A stretch of DNA of 64,000 nt from positions 1-64,000 of the forward strand of contig NZ_FRAB01000032.1 of NCBI RefSeq assembly GCF_900142195.1, in the 5' to 3' direction. Positions 44,519 through 52,484 of the stretch are shown here, piece after piece (within the stretch, counting starts at the first letter, position 1; every line of letters starts with the position of its first letter). The translations under genes and the position numbers were made by a program. This DNA comes from Paraburkholderia terricola. Lineage in GTDB: Bacteria; Pseudomonadota; Gammaproteobacteria; Burkholderiales; Burkholderiaceae. Below the pieces are notes generated by a model. That model made no database searches and was not told where the DNA came from. It saw nothing but the letters and a program-made list of their open reading frames with translations.

Positions 44519-44552
44519 GCGAATAACTCAGATCGGCGAATAACTCAGATCG
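44519..44552. repeat. Perfect 17-base tandem duplication at the end of the dehydrogenase gene
   Basis: Two head-to-tail copies of GCGAATAACTCAGATCG (44519-44535 and 44536-44552). The right copy contains the stop codon and last codon of the tartrate dehydrogenase-like gene; the left copy lies just outside it. It looks like a recent slippage or end-joining duplication. Confidence 0.9.
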
Positions 44553-45639
44553 CGGCCGATTCCGCCGCGAGAGTCGCCGCGAGAAGGTCGCAGACCGCAT
44601 CGGTCACCTGCGCGGTGGTGGCGCCGCCGCCGAGGTCGCCGGTATGCAGCGCGGGGTTCGCCGTGATGCGTTCGATCGCGTCCATCAACTGGCGCGCGGC
44701 GTGCGTCTCGCCGAGATGATCGAGCATCATCACCACCGACCAGAAGGTGCCGACCGGATTGGCGAGACCCTTGCCCATGATGTCGAACGCGGAGCCGTGA
44801 ATCGGCTCGAACATCGACGGATAGCGGCGCTCGGGGTCGAGATTCGCCGTCGGCGCGATGCCGAGGCTGCCGGCCAGCGCCGCGGCCAGGTCGCTGAGAA
44901 TGTCCGCGTGAAGATTGGTGGCGACGATCGTGTCGAGCGTCGCCGGCCGGTTGACCATGCGCGCGGTCGCGGCGTCGACGAGTTCCTTGTCCCAGCGCAC
45001 GTCGGGAAACTCCTTCGAGACCTGCAACGCGATCTCGTCCCACATCACCATCGCGTGACGCTGCGCATTGCTCTTCGTGATCACCGTCAGCAGCTTGCGC
45101 GGGCGCGACTGCGCGAGCCGGAACGCGAAACGCAGAATGCGTTCGACCCCGGCGCGCGTCATCATCGAAACGTCGGTGGCGACTTCGAGCGGATGACCCT
45201 GATGCGCGCGCCCGCCCACGCCGGAATACTCGCCTTCCGAGTTCTCGCGCACGATCACCCAGTCGAGATCCTTCGGCGCGCAGCGTTTCAACGGCGCGTC
45301 GATGCCGGGGAGGATGCGCGTGGGCCGCACGTTCGCATACTGATCGAAGCCCTGGCAGATTTTCAGGCGCAAGCCCCACAAGGTCACGTGATCGGGAATA
45401 TGCGGGTCGCCCGCCGAGCCGAACAGAATCGCGTCCTTGTCGCGGATCGCGTCCAGTCCGTCGGCCGGCATCATCACGCCATGCTCGCGGTAGTAGTCGC
45501 CGCCCCACTCGAAGTTCTCGAATTCGAAGCGGAAGGCGTCGTGGCGCGCGGCGATGGCTTCGAGAACCCGCTGGCCGGCGGGCACGACTTCCTTGCCGAT
45601 GCCGTCGCCGGGGATGGTTGCGATGCGGTAGGTCTTCAC
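44545..45639 (-). CDS. ttuC: Tartrate dehydrogenase / D-malate dehydrogenase (TtuC/DmlA family)
   Basis: A 364-residue beta-decarboxylating dehydrogenase of the isopropylmalate/isocitrate family. Motifs ATIPGDGIGKEVVPAG, VRENSEGEYSGVGGRAHQG, TKSNAQRHAMVMWDE and the metal/NAD region ATNLHADILSDLAAALAGSLG with FEPIHGSAFDIMGKG mark the tartrate/D-malate branch. It would oxidise tartrate, D-malate or related acids with NAD+ and Mn2+. A divergent LysR gene and an adjacent permease complete a small utilisation unit. Confidence 0.92.
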   Translation of the reverse strand: MKTYRIATIPGDGIGKEVVPAGQRVLEAIAARHDAFRFEFENFEWGGDYYREHGVMMPADGLDAIRDKDAILFGSAGDPHIPDHVTLWGLRLKICQGFDQYANVRPTRILPGIDAPLKRCAPKDLDWVIVRENSEGEYSGVGGRAHQGHPLEVATDVSMMTRAGVERILRFAFRLAQSRPRKLLTVITKSNAQRHAMVMWDEIALQVSKEFPDVRWDKELVDAATARMVNRPATLDTIVATNLHADILSDLAAALAGSLGIAPTANLDPERRYPSMFEPIHGSAFDIMGKGLANPVGTFWSVVMMLDHLGETHAARQLMDAIERITANPALHTGDLGGGATTAQVTDAVCDLLAATLAAESAAI

Positions 45640-45765
45640 TGGCGTCTCCTTGATGTTGAAGGTATGGCTCGCATCGTAAGACGCGCACGGCTCGCGGAAA
45701 CGTTGCTAGACTCAAAGCATCCTTAACCTGAAGTTAACGATACGTCCGCAGTTTGCGCTGATCCA

Positions 45766-46677
45766 ATGACCTCATCGATACAACCCGACGACCTCGCCTT
45801 CTTCTCCACGCTGGCCGCAAGCGGCAGCCTGACCGCCGCCGCGCGTGAACTCGGCCTGAGCACGGCGGCCGTGAGCAAGCATCTCGCGCAGATGGAATCG
45901 CGCGCGGGCGTTTCGCTCGTGAACCGCACGACCCGGCGCATGAGCCTCACGCCCGAAGGCGAGCTTTATCTGACGCGCGCCCGGCGCATCCTGAGCGAAA
46001 TGGACGATCTCGCGCAGTTGCTCGGCGGCTCGCAAGCCGCGCCGAAAGGTCTGTTGCGCGTGAATGCGACGCTCGGGTTCGGGCGCAGCCACGTGGCCCC
46101 GCTGATCTCGCGGTTCGTGCGGCGCTTTCCCGAAGTGGACGTGCAGTTGCAGCTTTCCGTCGACCCGCCGCCGCTCAGCGACGACGCCTTCGACGTGTGC
46201 GTGCGCTTCGGCGAACCGCCGGATGCGCGCGTGATCGCCCGCCGGGTCGCGCCGAACCGGCGCCTGCTGTGCGCGTCGCCCGCCTATCTCGCGAAGCGTC
46301 GCGCGCCGCGCGGCCCGGCTGAGTTATCGCAACACAACTGCATCGGCATTCGTCAGGGCGACGACGGCTACGGGCTATGGCGTCTGACGAGCGGACGCGG
46401 CGCGACGCAAAAGACGGAGACCGTGAGGGTGCGCGGCAACCTCACCACCAATGACGGCGAGATCGCGGTGAAGTGGGCGCTGGACGGCCACGGCATTCTG
46501 ATGCGCGCCGAGTGGGACATCGCGGAGTATCTCGCCGATGGCCGGCTCGTCCACGTGCTGCCCGACTATCGAACGCCGGGCGCGGACATTTATGCGGTGT
46601 ATCCGCAGCAGTTGCAGATGACGGCGCGAGTGAAGGCGTTCGTCGACATGCTGGTCGAGACGCTCGGCGGACGGTGA
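45766..46677 (+). CDS. LysR-type regulator of the tartrate/malate unit
   Basis: A 303-residue LysR protein with the N-terminal helix-turn-helix LTAAARELGLSTAAVSKHLAQME and an effector domain from about residue 92 (GLLRVNATLGFGRSHVAPLISRF). The sequence resembles the DmlR/TtuA-like group. It is divergent from the dehydrogenase gene by 126 bases, so control of that gene and the permease is likely. The inducer is probably the substrate. Confidence 0.9.
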   Translation: MTSSIQPDDLAFFSTLAASGSLTAAARELGLSTAAVSKHLAQMESRAGVSLVNRTTRRMSLTPEGELYLTRARRILSEMDDLAQLLGGSQAAPKGLLRVNATLGFGRSHVAPLISRFVRRFPEVDVQLQLSVDPPPLSDDAFDVCVRFGEPPDARVIARRVAPNRRLLCASPAYLAKRRAPRGPAELSQHNCIGIRQGDDGYGLWRLTSGRGATQKTETVRVRGNLTTNDGEIAVKWALDGHGILMRAEWDIAEYLADGRLVHVLPDYRTPGADIYAVYPQQLQMTARVKAFVDMLVETLGGR

Positions 46678-46818
46678 ACCCGCGCGGCTCACATGCGTCG
46701 AGCGGCAGCGCGGCGAAGCTTGGTCAATCGCAACGAGCTAACGCCGCGATCGCTCATTGGCGGAAATTCACGGGACGCTGTCCGTGTTGTCCAGACAGTC
46801 TGCTTCGTTAATTGAAAA

Positions 46819-46852
46819 CAGCCGCGCGAGCCCGGTCGGCGCCACGCGGCTG
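46819..46852 (-). terminator. Terminator of the DUF4148 gene
   Basis: An 8-pair stem CAGCCGCG / CGCGGCTG with an 18-base loop lies 9 bases after the gene's stop; on the minus strand it is followed by TTTTC. The long loop weakens the call. Confidence 0.55.
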
Positions 46853-46860
46853 CTGCACGC

Positions 46861-47181
46861 TTACTGGCTCGCGCCCGTTCCGATGCCCGCCTTCTTCTGC
46901 GCTTTCTGCAGATCGTTCGGATAGTTCGGGTCGTTCCTGGACGGCTGATAGCCCGCGTCCTCGAGCTTCTTCAACTCGGCATTCTTCTTCGCGCGCGCCT
47001 GCTTGCGCGCCGCTTTGCGCTCGGCCTTGGTCGGCTTCGCGCTGCTCGCCACGCCGGGCTGGGCGGCCTCGGCCGCGGGCGCGCTCGCGGCATCCTGCGC
47101 GACCGCGAGCGGCATGCCGCCGGCCACCAGGGCGGTGACCGCGAGCCCGAGCATGATCTGTTTGACGGCGAATGACTTCAT
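46861..47181 (-). CDS. DUF4148-type small exported protein
   Basis: A 106-residue protein with a signal peptide (AVA|QDA near residue 29), an Ala/Pro-rich middle, a Lys/Arg/Ala-rich helix, and ELKKLEDAGYQPSRNDPNYPNDLQKAQKKA, the DUF4148 motif that is abundant in Burkholderia and Ralstonia. Probably periplasmic. Function unknown. It stands alone between unrelated genes. Confidence 0.85.
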   Translation of the reverse strand: MKSFAVKQIMLGLAVTALVAGGMPLAVAQDAASAPAAEAAQPGVASSAKPTKAERKAARKQARAKKNAELKKLEDAGYQPSRNDPNYPNDLQKAQKKAGIGTGASQ

Positions 47182-47452
47182 GGTTGATATCCCCTCTGGA
47201 AAGTTGGCAATGACGTTGAAGCCTGTCTGCGATGTCGTTCATGACGACGAGTCGCGCGATAGGCAGCACGGACTCGTCGATTAAAGCTTACAGGCAAACG
47301 CGCGCGAGTGAGGCCTGGGCACACTGGGTATCCATACAGCATGGCGGCGATTGCCGATTGCCGATCTCCGATTCCCGCGGAAGAAGCGAGGTCCGCATAT
47401 TGCTGCCCGGCAATACATCCATGATCTTTCGACGATCCCGCAAGTTTTAGCC

Positions 47453-48154
47453 ATGAGCGAATCGCATCGACACCCGCTGGTCGTCTCGCCGCACTTCGAC
47501 GACGCCGTTCTCAGTTGCGGCGAACTGCTCGCCGCGCGGCCGGGGGCGCGGGTCTGCACCGTCTTCGCCGCGCCGCCCGAGAAAAACATGACGACGGACT
47601 GGGACCGCCGAGCCGGTTTCGCCGACGCCTTCGAGGCAATAAAAGCGCGCACCGAGGAAGACACGCGCGCACTCGCGATACTGCAAGCCACACCGCTGCG
47701 CCTGCCCTTTTGCGACGCGCAGTATCTGGCGTCGCCTTCTCACGATGCGCTCGTGAGCGCGCTGCGACAGACGCTGACCGAGTCGGAAGCGGACATGCTC
47801 GTCGCACCGCTCGGCCTGTTTCACGCCGATCACATGCTCACGGCACGAGCCTGCCTCGCATTGCTGATCGACACGCCGGGTCTCGCCTTTTATGTCTATG
47901 AAGATATCCCCTACCGGTGCATCGAAGGCGCGGTTCAGGCACGCGTCGCCGAACTATCCTCGCTCGGCTACACGGCCACACCCGCCGAGGAACTGCAAGC
48001 GCCCGCCGATAGGCGAGCCGAACGCGAGCACATGGAACTGAAGCGTGAAGCAATCGGCGCGTACCGCAGCCAGTTGCGCGCTTTCGGTCCGAACGCACGC
48101 GCCAGCCTGTTTGCGCAGGAGCGCTACTGGCAGGTCCGCCGCAAAAACGCATAG
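47453..48154 (+). CDS. PIG-L family deacetylase
   Basis: A 233-residue LmbE/PIG-L-fold protein. The zinc motif is SPHFDDAVLSCG (His14, Asp16, Asp17), a common variant of HPDDE, and the third ligand lies in GLFHADHMLTARA. Such enzymes deacetylate N-acetyl-sugar glycoconjugates; no signal peptide is seen, so action is cytoplasmic. It precedes a GT2 gene by 60 bases and likely acts in the same glycan pathway. Upstream in-frame codons lack a ribosome site and family features. Confidence 0.87.
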   Translation: MSESHRHPLVVSPHFDDAVLSCGELLAARPGARVCTVFAAPPEKNMTTDWDRRAGFADAFEAIKARTEEDTRALAILQATPLRLPFCDAQYLASPSHDALVSALRQTLTESEADMLVAPLGLFHADHMLTARACLALLIDTPGLAFYVYEDIPYRCIEGAVQARVAELSSLGYTATPAEELQAPADRRAEREHMELKREAIGAYRSQLRAFGPNARASLFAQERYWQVRRKNA

Positions 48155-48214
48155 CGCATGGGCACATCGTTTGCTCGACAGCACGCATCGACCATCAGAA
48201 GAACATCGAACCGC

Positions 48215-49204
48215 ATGGAACAGAAGCCGCTTGCCTCGCGCATCTCCGTGGTCGTCCTCACGCACAATCGCGCGGACGAACTGATCGCCACCCTCGAACG
48301 ACTGCTAGCCCTCCCCGAACGTCCCAGCATTTTCGTCGCGGACAACGCGTCCGGCGACAACACGGTTTCACTCGTCAGAACGTTGTTTCCAACCGTCCGC
48401 GTGATCGAATGCGGCGCGAATCTCGGCGCGGCCGGCCGCAATCGCGCGGCCGAGTGCGTCGGCACCGACTATGTCGCCTTCTGCGACGACGACACCTGGT
48501 GGGAGCCGGGCTCGCTCGAACGCGCGGTGCAATTGCTCGACGCGTGGCCGAACGTCGGCGTGCTGAGCGCGCGCGTGGTGGTGGGCGAAGCGCGAGCCCC
48601 CGACCCGATCTGCGCGGTGATGCGCGCAAGCCCGCTCGGCGGCGACGGCCTGCCCGGCCCGGCATTGATCGGCTACATGGCGGGCGCCTGTGTATTTCGC
48701 ACTGCGCTGTTTCGCGAGATAGGCGGCTACGAGCCGCGTCTTTTCATCGGCGGCGAGGAAGAACTCGTCGCGCTGGATGTGCTCGCCTCCGGTCATGCGA
48801 TCGTCTATTGCGATCAGTTGACCGTGCATCATCATCCGTCGCCGGCTCGCAATAGCGGCTTGCGGCGGCGCACGCTGGCGCGCAACGCGGCGTGGATCGC
48901 GTGGCTGCGTCTGCCGTGGCAGGAGGCGTGCCGCGCGACGCTGCGCGCTTTCGGCGTGTGGGCTCGGGAAGGCACGCTGCTGCGCGACGGCGTGGCGCTG
49001 CTGCGCGGGCTCGCGTGGGCGTTGCCGCGTCGCGAGGTCGTGCCGCCCCATGTGCTGGGTCTGCGGGAGCGGGTGCGGCTGGGCGAGCGCGCGGCGCTGG
49101 CGTCGAATACCGGCACGGGGGTGGGCGTGGGTACGGGCGTGGGCGTGGGTGCGGGCGTAACTACAGGCCCGGGCGCGGGGGTTGGCGCGAAGCGCGGCGG
49201 GTAA
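48215..49204 (+). CDS. Glycosyltransferase family 2
   Basis: A 329-residue GT-A enzyme. SVVVLTHNRADELIATL starts the nucleotide-sugar fold, NLGAAGRNRAAE and the DxD-type FCDDDTWW bind the sugar nucleotide and metal, and GGEEELVALDVLASGHAIVYC resembles rhamnosyltransferase-type acceptor regions. The last 35 residues are a low-complexity Gly-Val-Thr tail. The start is uncertain: an in-frame ATG lies 57 bases upstream, just after the deacetylase stop. Confidence 0.88.
   Translation: MEQKPLASRISVVVLTHNRADELIATLERLLALPERPSIFVADNASGDNTVSLVRTLFPTVRVIECGANLGAAGRNRAAECVGTDYVAFCDDDTWWEPGSLERAVQLLDAWPNVGVLSARVVVGEARAPDPICAVMRASPLGGDGLPGPALIGYMAGACVFRTALFREIGGYEPRLFIGGEEELVALDVLASGHAIVYCDQLTVHHHPSPARNSGLRRRTLARNAAWIAWLRLPWQEACRATLRAFGVWAREGTLLRDGVALLRGLAWALPRREVVPPHVLGLRERVRLGERAALASNTGTGVGVGTGVGVGAGVTTGPGAGVGAKRGG
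49113..49190. repeat. Low-complexity GGGCGT-type repeat at the GT2 gene's 3' end
   Basis: Imperfect GTGGGCGTGGGT(A/G)CGGGC units encode a Gly-Val-Gly/Thr tail with no likely fold. Slippage-prone DNA. It lies next to the convergent ABC gene. Confidence 0.7.
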
Positions 49205-49246
49205 CAGCGAGCCGCGTATCCGAAGCGCGGCCGGCAGGCTCACGCT

Positions 49247-51928
49247 TCAAACAGCCGCGCGCGCCGACGCCATCGCCAGATGCCGGATATCGGCGATCAA
49301 CTGGTCCGCCGCGACGGGCTTCGTCAGATGCGCCTGGAAGCCCGCCGTTTTCGCGCGAATGCGGTCTTCGGCCTGGGCGTAGCCGGTCAGCGCAATCGCC
49401 GGCAAGCGTTCCTCCAGGGGCAATTCCCGCTCGGCTTCCAGACGCCGCAAACGGCGCAGCACGTCGTAGCCGTCTTCATCGGCGAGCACGATATCGCACA
49501 CCAGCGCGTGCGGCCATTGCTGCGTCGGCGTGTTCGCGAGCCAGGCGAGCGCCTCGTCGCCGGACGCCGCCAGCCTGACGCGCGCGCCGCTCGCGCTCAG
49601 CACCGCTTCGAGCGCGTCGCGCGCGTCTTCCTGATCGTCGATCGCCATCACGAAGAGACCGTCGAGCGGCATGGCCCGGTCGACAACGTCGGGCCCCTGG
49701 GTAGCGGGCGCGGGCGCGTCGGAGTCGGCCACCGGACGCAGCGGCAACATGGCGACATAGGCGAGCCGCCCGCCCAGCGGCGTCAACGTGAAGCCGCCGC
49801 CCGCCGCGGCCAGGGTTTCTTCCATGTGCCGCGCGGCGGCCTGCGACAACTCCGCGGGTTTGTCGCCCATGCCGAGCACGCTCACCCATGCGTAGTTGTC
49901 GTGGCGCTCCACCCGCAGTTCGATGCGCTGCCCCGGCTTGGCCTGGACGATTTCGTCGCGGCACAGTTCGGCGATCAGCGGCTGCAACACGCTCGGGTCG
50001 CCGGTCACGCGCAAATCGGTGTCGGTGAGCACCGGATACAGCGTGACCCGATGAGCCGCAAGTTCGTCGTGCAACGCGTCGATCACGCCGGCCGTCAACG
50101 CGGCGAGACTCACCGATCGCGCGGTGAGCTTGCGTTGCGCATGCTCCAGTTCGCCTTGCTGCCATTGCAGCGACCACATCTTCGAATACACGCCCTCGCG
50201 CGCCAGCAGTTCGCGATGCGTGCCCTGCTCCACCACGCGCCCATGCTCCATCACCAGAATCCAGTCGGCGTCCACCACGGTGGAGAGGCGGTGCGCGATC
50301 ACGATCGACGTGCGGCCTCGCGCGAGCCGCGTCAACTCGGTCTGGATCGCGCGCTCCGAGCGCGTGTCGAGCGCCGAGGTCGCCTCGTCGAACACGATGA
50401 TGCGCGGGTCCTTCAGAATGGCCCGCGCGATCGCGATGCGCTGCCGCTCGCCGCCCGATAGCCGCACGCCGCGTTCGCCGACGCGCGTGTCGTAGTGATC
50501 CGGCAGACGTTCGATGAACTCGTTCAGTTGCGCCGCGCGCGCGGCGCGCACCACGTCGGCGCGGGTCGCCCCAGGGCGTCCATAGGCGATGTTGTAGGCG
50601 ATGGTTTCGTTGAACAGCACTGTGTCCTGCGGCACGATGCCGATCGCCTCGCGCAAGCTCTTCTGCGTGACCTGGCCGATGTCCTGACCGTCGACGCGGA
50701 TCGCGCCGTGGTTCGGCTGATACAGACGGAACAGCAGCTTGACGAGGGTCGACTTGCCCGAGCCGCTGCCGCCCACCACCGCCAGGGTCTTGCCCGGATA
50801 CGCGTGAAAATCCACGTCGTGCAGAATTTGCCGCGCCGGGTCGTAGCCGAAATCCACGTGCTCGAACGAGATTTGCCCGGCGCTCACCTTGAGCGGTTGC
50901 GCCGCGGCTTCGTCGATGTCCTCGCCCACGCGTCCCTGCGTGCAGAGAATCGCGAACATGCGCTCGACGTTGACCATCGCGTCGTTGGTCTCGCGAAACA
51001 CGAAGCCGAGCGTGTTGAGCGGCATGCAGATCTGGATGATGTAGGCGTTCACCAGAATCAGGTCGCCCACGCTCATTTGCCGCACCATCACATGCTGCGC
51101 GGCGAGCAGCATGATCGCCGCGATGCCGAGCGCGATCACCGCGCTTTGTCCCACGTGCAGCGCGGTCAGCGCGCGCTGATTGGCGGTTCGCGCGTGCACC
51201 CACTTTTCCAGCACGGCGTTCAGCCGCCGGGTCTCGGTGTCCTCGGTGGCGAAATACTTGACCGTGTCGTAGTTGAGCAGGCTGTCCACCAGCCGTCCGT
51301 CCGACTGCGCCTCCAGCACGTTCACCGCGCGCTGGTAAGCCACCCGCCGCCGCGTGAACACGAACGTATAGGCCGCATAACACACGAAGGTCGCGAAGAT
51401 CACCAGCGTGAACTCGCGCGCATAGCTGCTCACCATGATCGCCACGATCGCGCTGATCTCGAAGGCGGTCGGCACGATCGTAAACAGCGCGACGCCGAGC
51501 AGAAAACCGATGCCGTCCGCGCCTTTCTGCACGTCGCGGACGATCGCGCCGGTTTCGCGCTTCGTATGAAAACGCGCGCTCATGCGGTGCAGATGCGCGA
51601 AAGTGCGCTCGGTGAACGCCGCGACCGTGCGCTGCGTGACGATGCTGAACACCACGTCGCGGGCTTCGTTGAGCGCGTCGCCGAGAAAACGCAGCAGCGC
51701 ATAGGCCAGCACGAGGAACACCGGAAACAGCGCCTGCGCCGCCGGATGCCCGAGGTCGTCGACCACCCGCTTGAGCGCGAGCGGCATCAGCACGATGGCG
51801 AGTTTCGCCGTCACCATCAGCACGACGGCCGCGACGGTCTGGTTGCGGTAGCGCCACACCGCGCGCGCGAGATCGGCGACGATCCGGCGCGTCAGATCGG
51901 AGCGGGGCAGCGTGGCGGAATTCGGCAT
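49247..51928 (-). CDS. ABC exporter fused to a degenerate HATPase-like module and a response-regulator receiver domain
   Basis: An 893-residue protein. Residues 1-330 form an ABC exporter membrane domain of the ATM1/HMT1-like type; 350-590 form the ATPase with Walker A GGSGSGKS (386-393), signature LSGGERQR (490-497), Walker B ending Asp514-Glu515 and H-loop His546, all intact. Residues about 600-732 resemble a histidine-kinase ATPase module (VTGDPSVLQPLIAELC; RIELRVER) but lack the N-box Asn and the first Asp of the G1 box. Residues 757-886 are a CheY-like receiver with Asp764, Asp765, phospho-acceptor Asp812, Thr848 and Lys870. It is convergent with the GT2 gene and divergent from the GT4 operon. 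Substrate unknown; export of a glycan or lipid-linked product is inferred only from context. Confidence 0.9.
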   Translation of the reverse strand: MPNSATLPRSDLTRRIVADLARAVWRYRNQTVAAVVLMVTAKLAIVLMPLALKRVVDDLGHPAAQALFPVFLVLAYALLRFLGDALNEARDVVFSIVTQRTVAAFTERTFAHLHRMSARFHTKRETGAIVRDVQKGADGIGFLLGVALFTIVPTAFEISAIVAIMVSSYAREFTLVIFATFVCYAAYTFVFTRRRVAYQRAVNVLEAQSDGRLVDSLLNYDTVKYFATEDTETRRLNAVLEKWVHARTANQRALTALHVGQSAVIALGIAAIMLLAAQHVMVRQMSVGDLILVNAYIIQICMPLNTLGFVFRETNDAMVNVERMFAILCTQGRVGEDIDEAAAQPLKVSAGQISFEHVDFGYDPARQILHDVDFHAYPGKTLAVVGGSGSGKSTLVKLLFRLYQPNHGAIRVDGQDIGQVTQKSLREAIGIVPQDTVLFNETIAYNIAYGRPGATRADVVRAARAAQLNEFIERLPDHYDTRVGERGVRLSGGERQRIAIARAILKDPRIIVFDEATSALDTRSERAIQTELTRLARGRTSIVIAHRLSTVVDADWILVMEHGRVVEQGTHRELLAREGVYSKMWSLQWQQGELEHAQRKLTARSVSLAALTAGVIDALHDELAAHRVTLYPVLTDTDLRVTGDPSVLQPLIAELCRDEIVQAKPGQRIELRVERHDNYAWVSVLGMGDKPAELSQAAARHMEETLAAAGGGFTLTPLGGRLAYVAMLPLRPVADSDAPAPATQGPDVVDRAMPLDGLFVMAIDDQEDARDALEAVLSASGARVRLAASGDEALAWLANTPTQQWPHALVCDIVLADEDGYDVLRRLRRLEAERELPLEERLPAIALTGYAQAEDRIRAKTAGFQAHLTKPVAADQLIADIRHLAMASARAAV

Positions 51929-52084
51929 GGTGTCCCTGATGAGGATTGATCGGCGGCAGTGAGAGATATTGTGCGCGGCTCGTTCGCGATGCGCGAGCCC
52001 GGAACATTTGCGCGGCGCGTTCGACGCTCATCGAAAACCTTGCGTGCGAGCCTTGCGAGTAACGAGCGGCAGTCAAGCAGCAAG

Positions 52085-52124
52085 CAAGCGCGCAGCAAGC
52101 GCGCAGCAAGCGCGCAGCAAGCGC
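52085..52124. repeat. 11-base tandem repeat
   Basis: Three perfect units of CAAGCGCGCAG followed by a partial fourth (CAAGCGC). It lies about 160 bases upstream of the ABC-receiver gene, in its leader or promoter region. Confidence 0.9.
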
Positions 52125-52260
52125 CGCGCCCGCCGAACAGCGAAAAACGGCCTACGTATAGCGTAATTCGGTTCATCGCGAGGTTCGAGATCACGCCAAA
52201 ATTTTCCTCCTTGCATGACGCGACGCATGCAACGCACGCGAAATTACATACCGCTTGTAG

Positions 52261-52314
52261 AAACAGGGAACGCCACAGCGTTGGTCCCGATGCAAACAGG
52301 GAACGCCACAGCGT
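52261..52314. repeat. Pair of 21-base direct repeats upstream of the glycan operon
   Basis: Two perfect copies of AAACAGGGAACGCCACAGCG plus a T (52261-52281 and 52294-52314), start-to-start distance 33 bases, about three helical turns, ending some 170 bases before the GT4 start. They could be a tandem operator. No known site matched. Confidence 0.85.
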
Positions 52315-52484
52315 CATAGGTGCAGTGCATGCGCCGGCAAGCGTTGCGGCCCGGCGTGGAAACGAACGGGCACATCGGATGCTCAGGCCGAAGTACATGC
52401 GTAGCCTCTGCGCCCCGCCCACCCGCTCTCGCGAGGGCGCTCACGCCAACGCTTTGAAAACGCCCATCATGCGAAGGAACGTCA

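Larger units (their letters stand above)
51929..52484. promoter_or_regulatory. Divergent control region with two kinds of repeat
   Basis: 556 bases between the ABC-receiver gene and the GT4 operon, with no supported gene. It contains three 11-base tandem units (52085-52117), a less G/C-rich patch around 52150-52210 likely to hold promoters, and two 21-base direct repeats (from 52261 and 52294). This is the probable control region of both transcripts. Confidence 0.6.

Noticed and set aside
49476..52109. Long same-strand alternative frame within the ABC-receiver gene
   Set aside because: Arg-rich out-of-frame translation; the frame with all ABC and receiver motifs is the real one.
52085..52314. 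Repeats considered as a CRISPR array
   Set aside because: The 11-base units are contiguous without spacers, and the 21-base repeat has only two copies; no cas genes are nearby.
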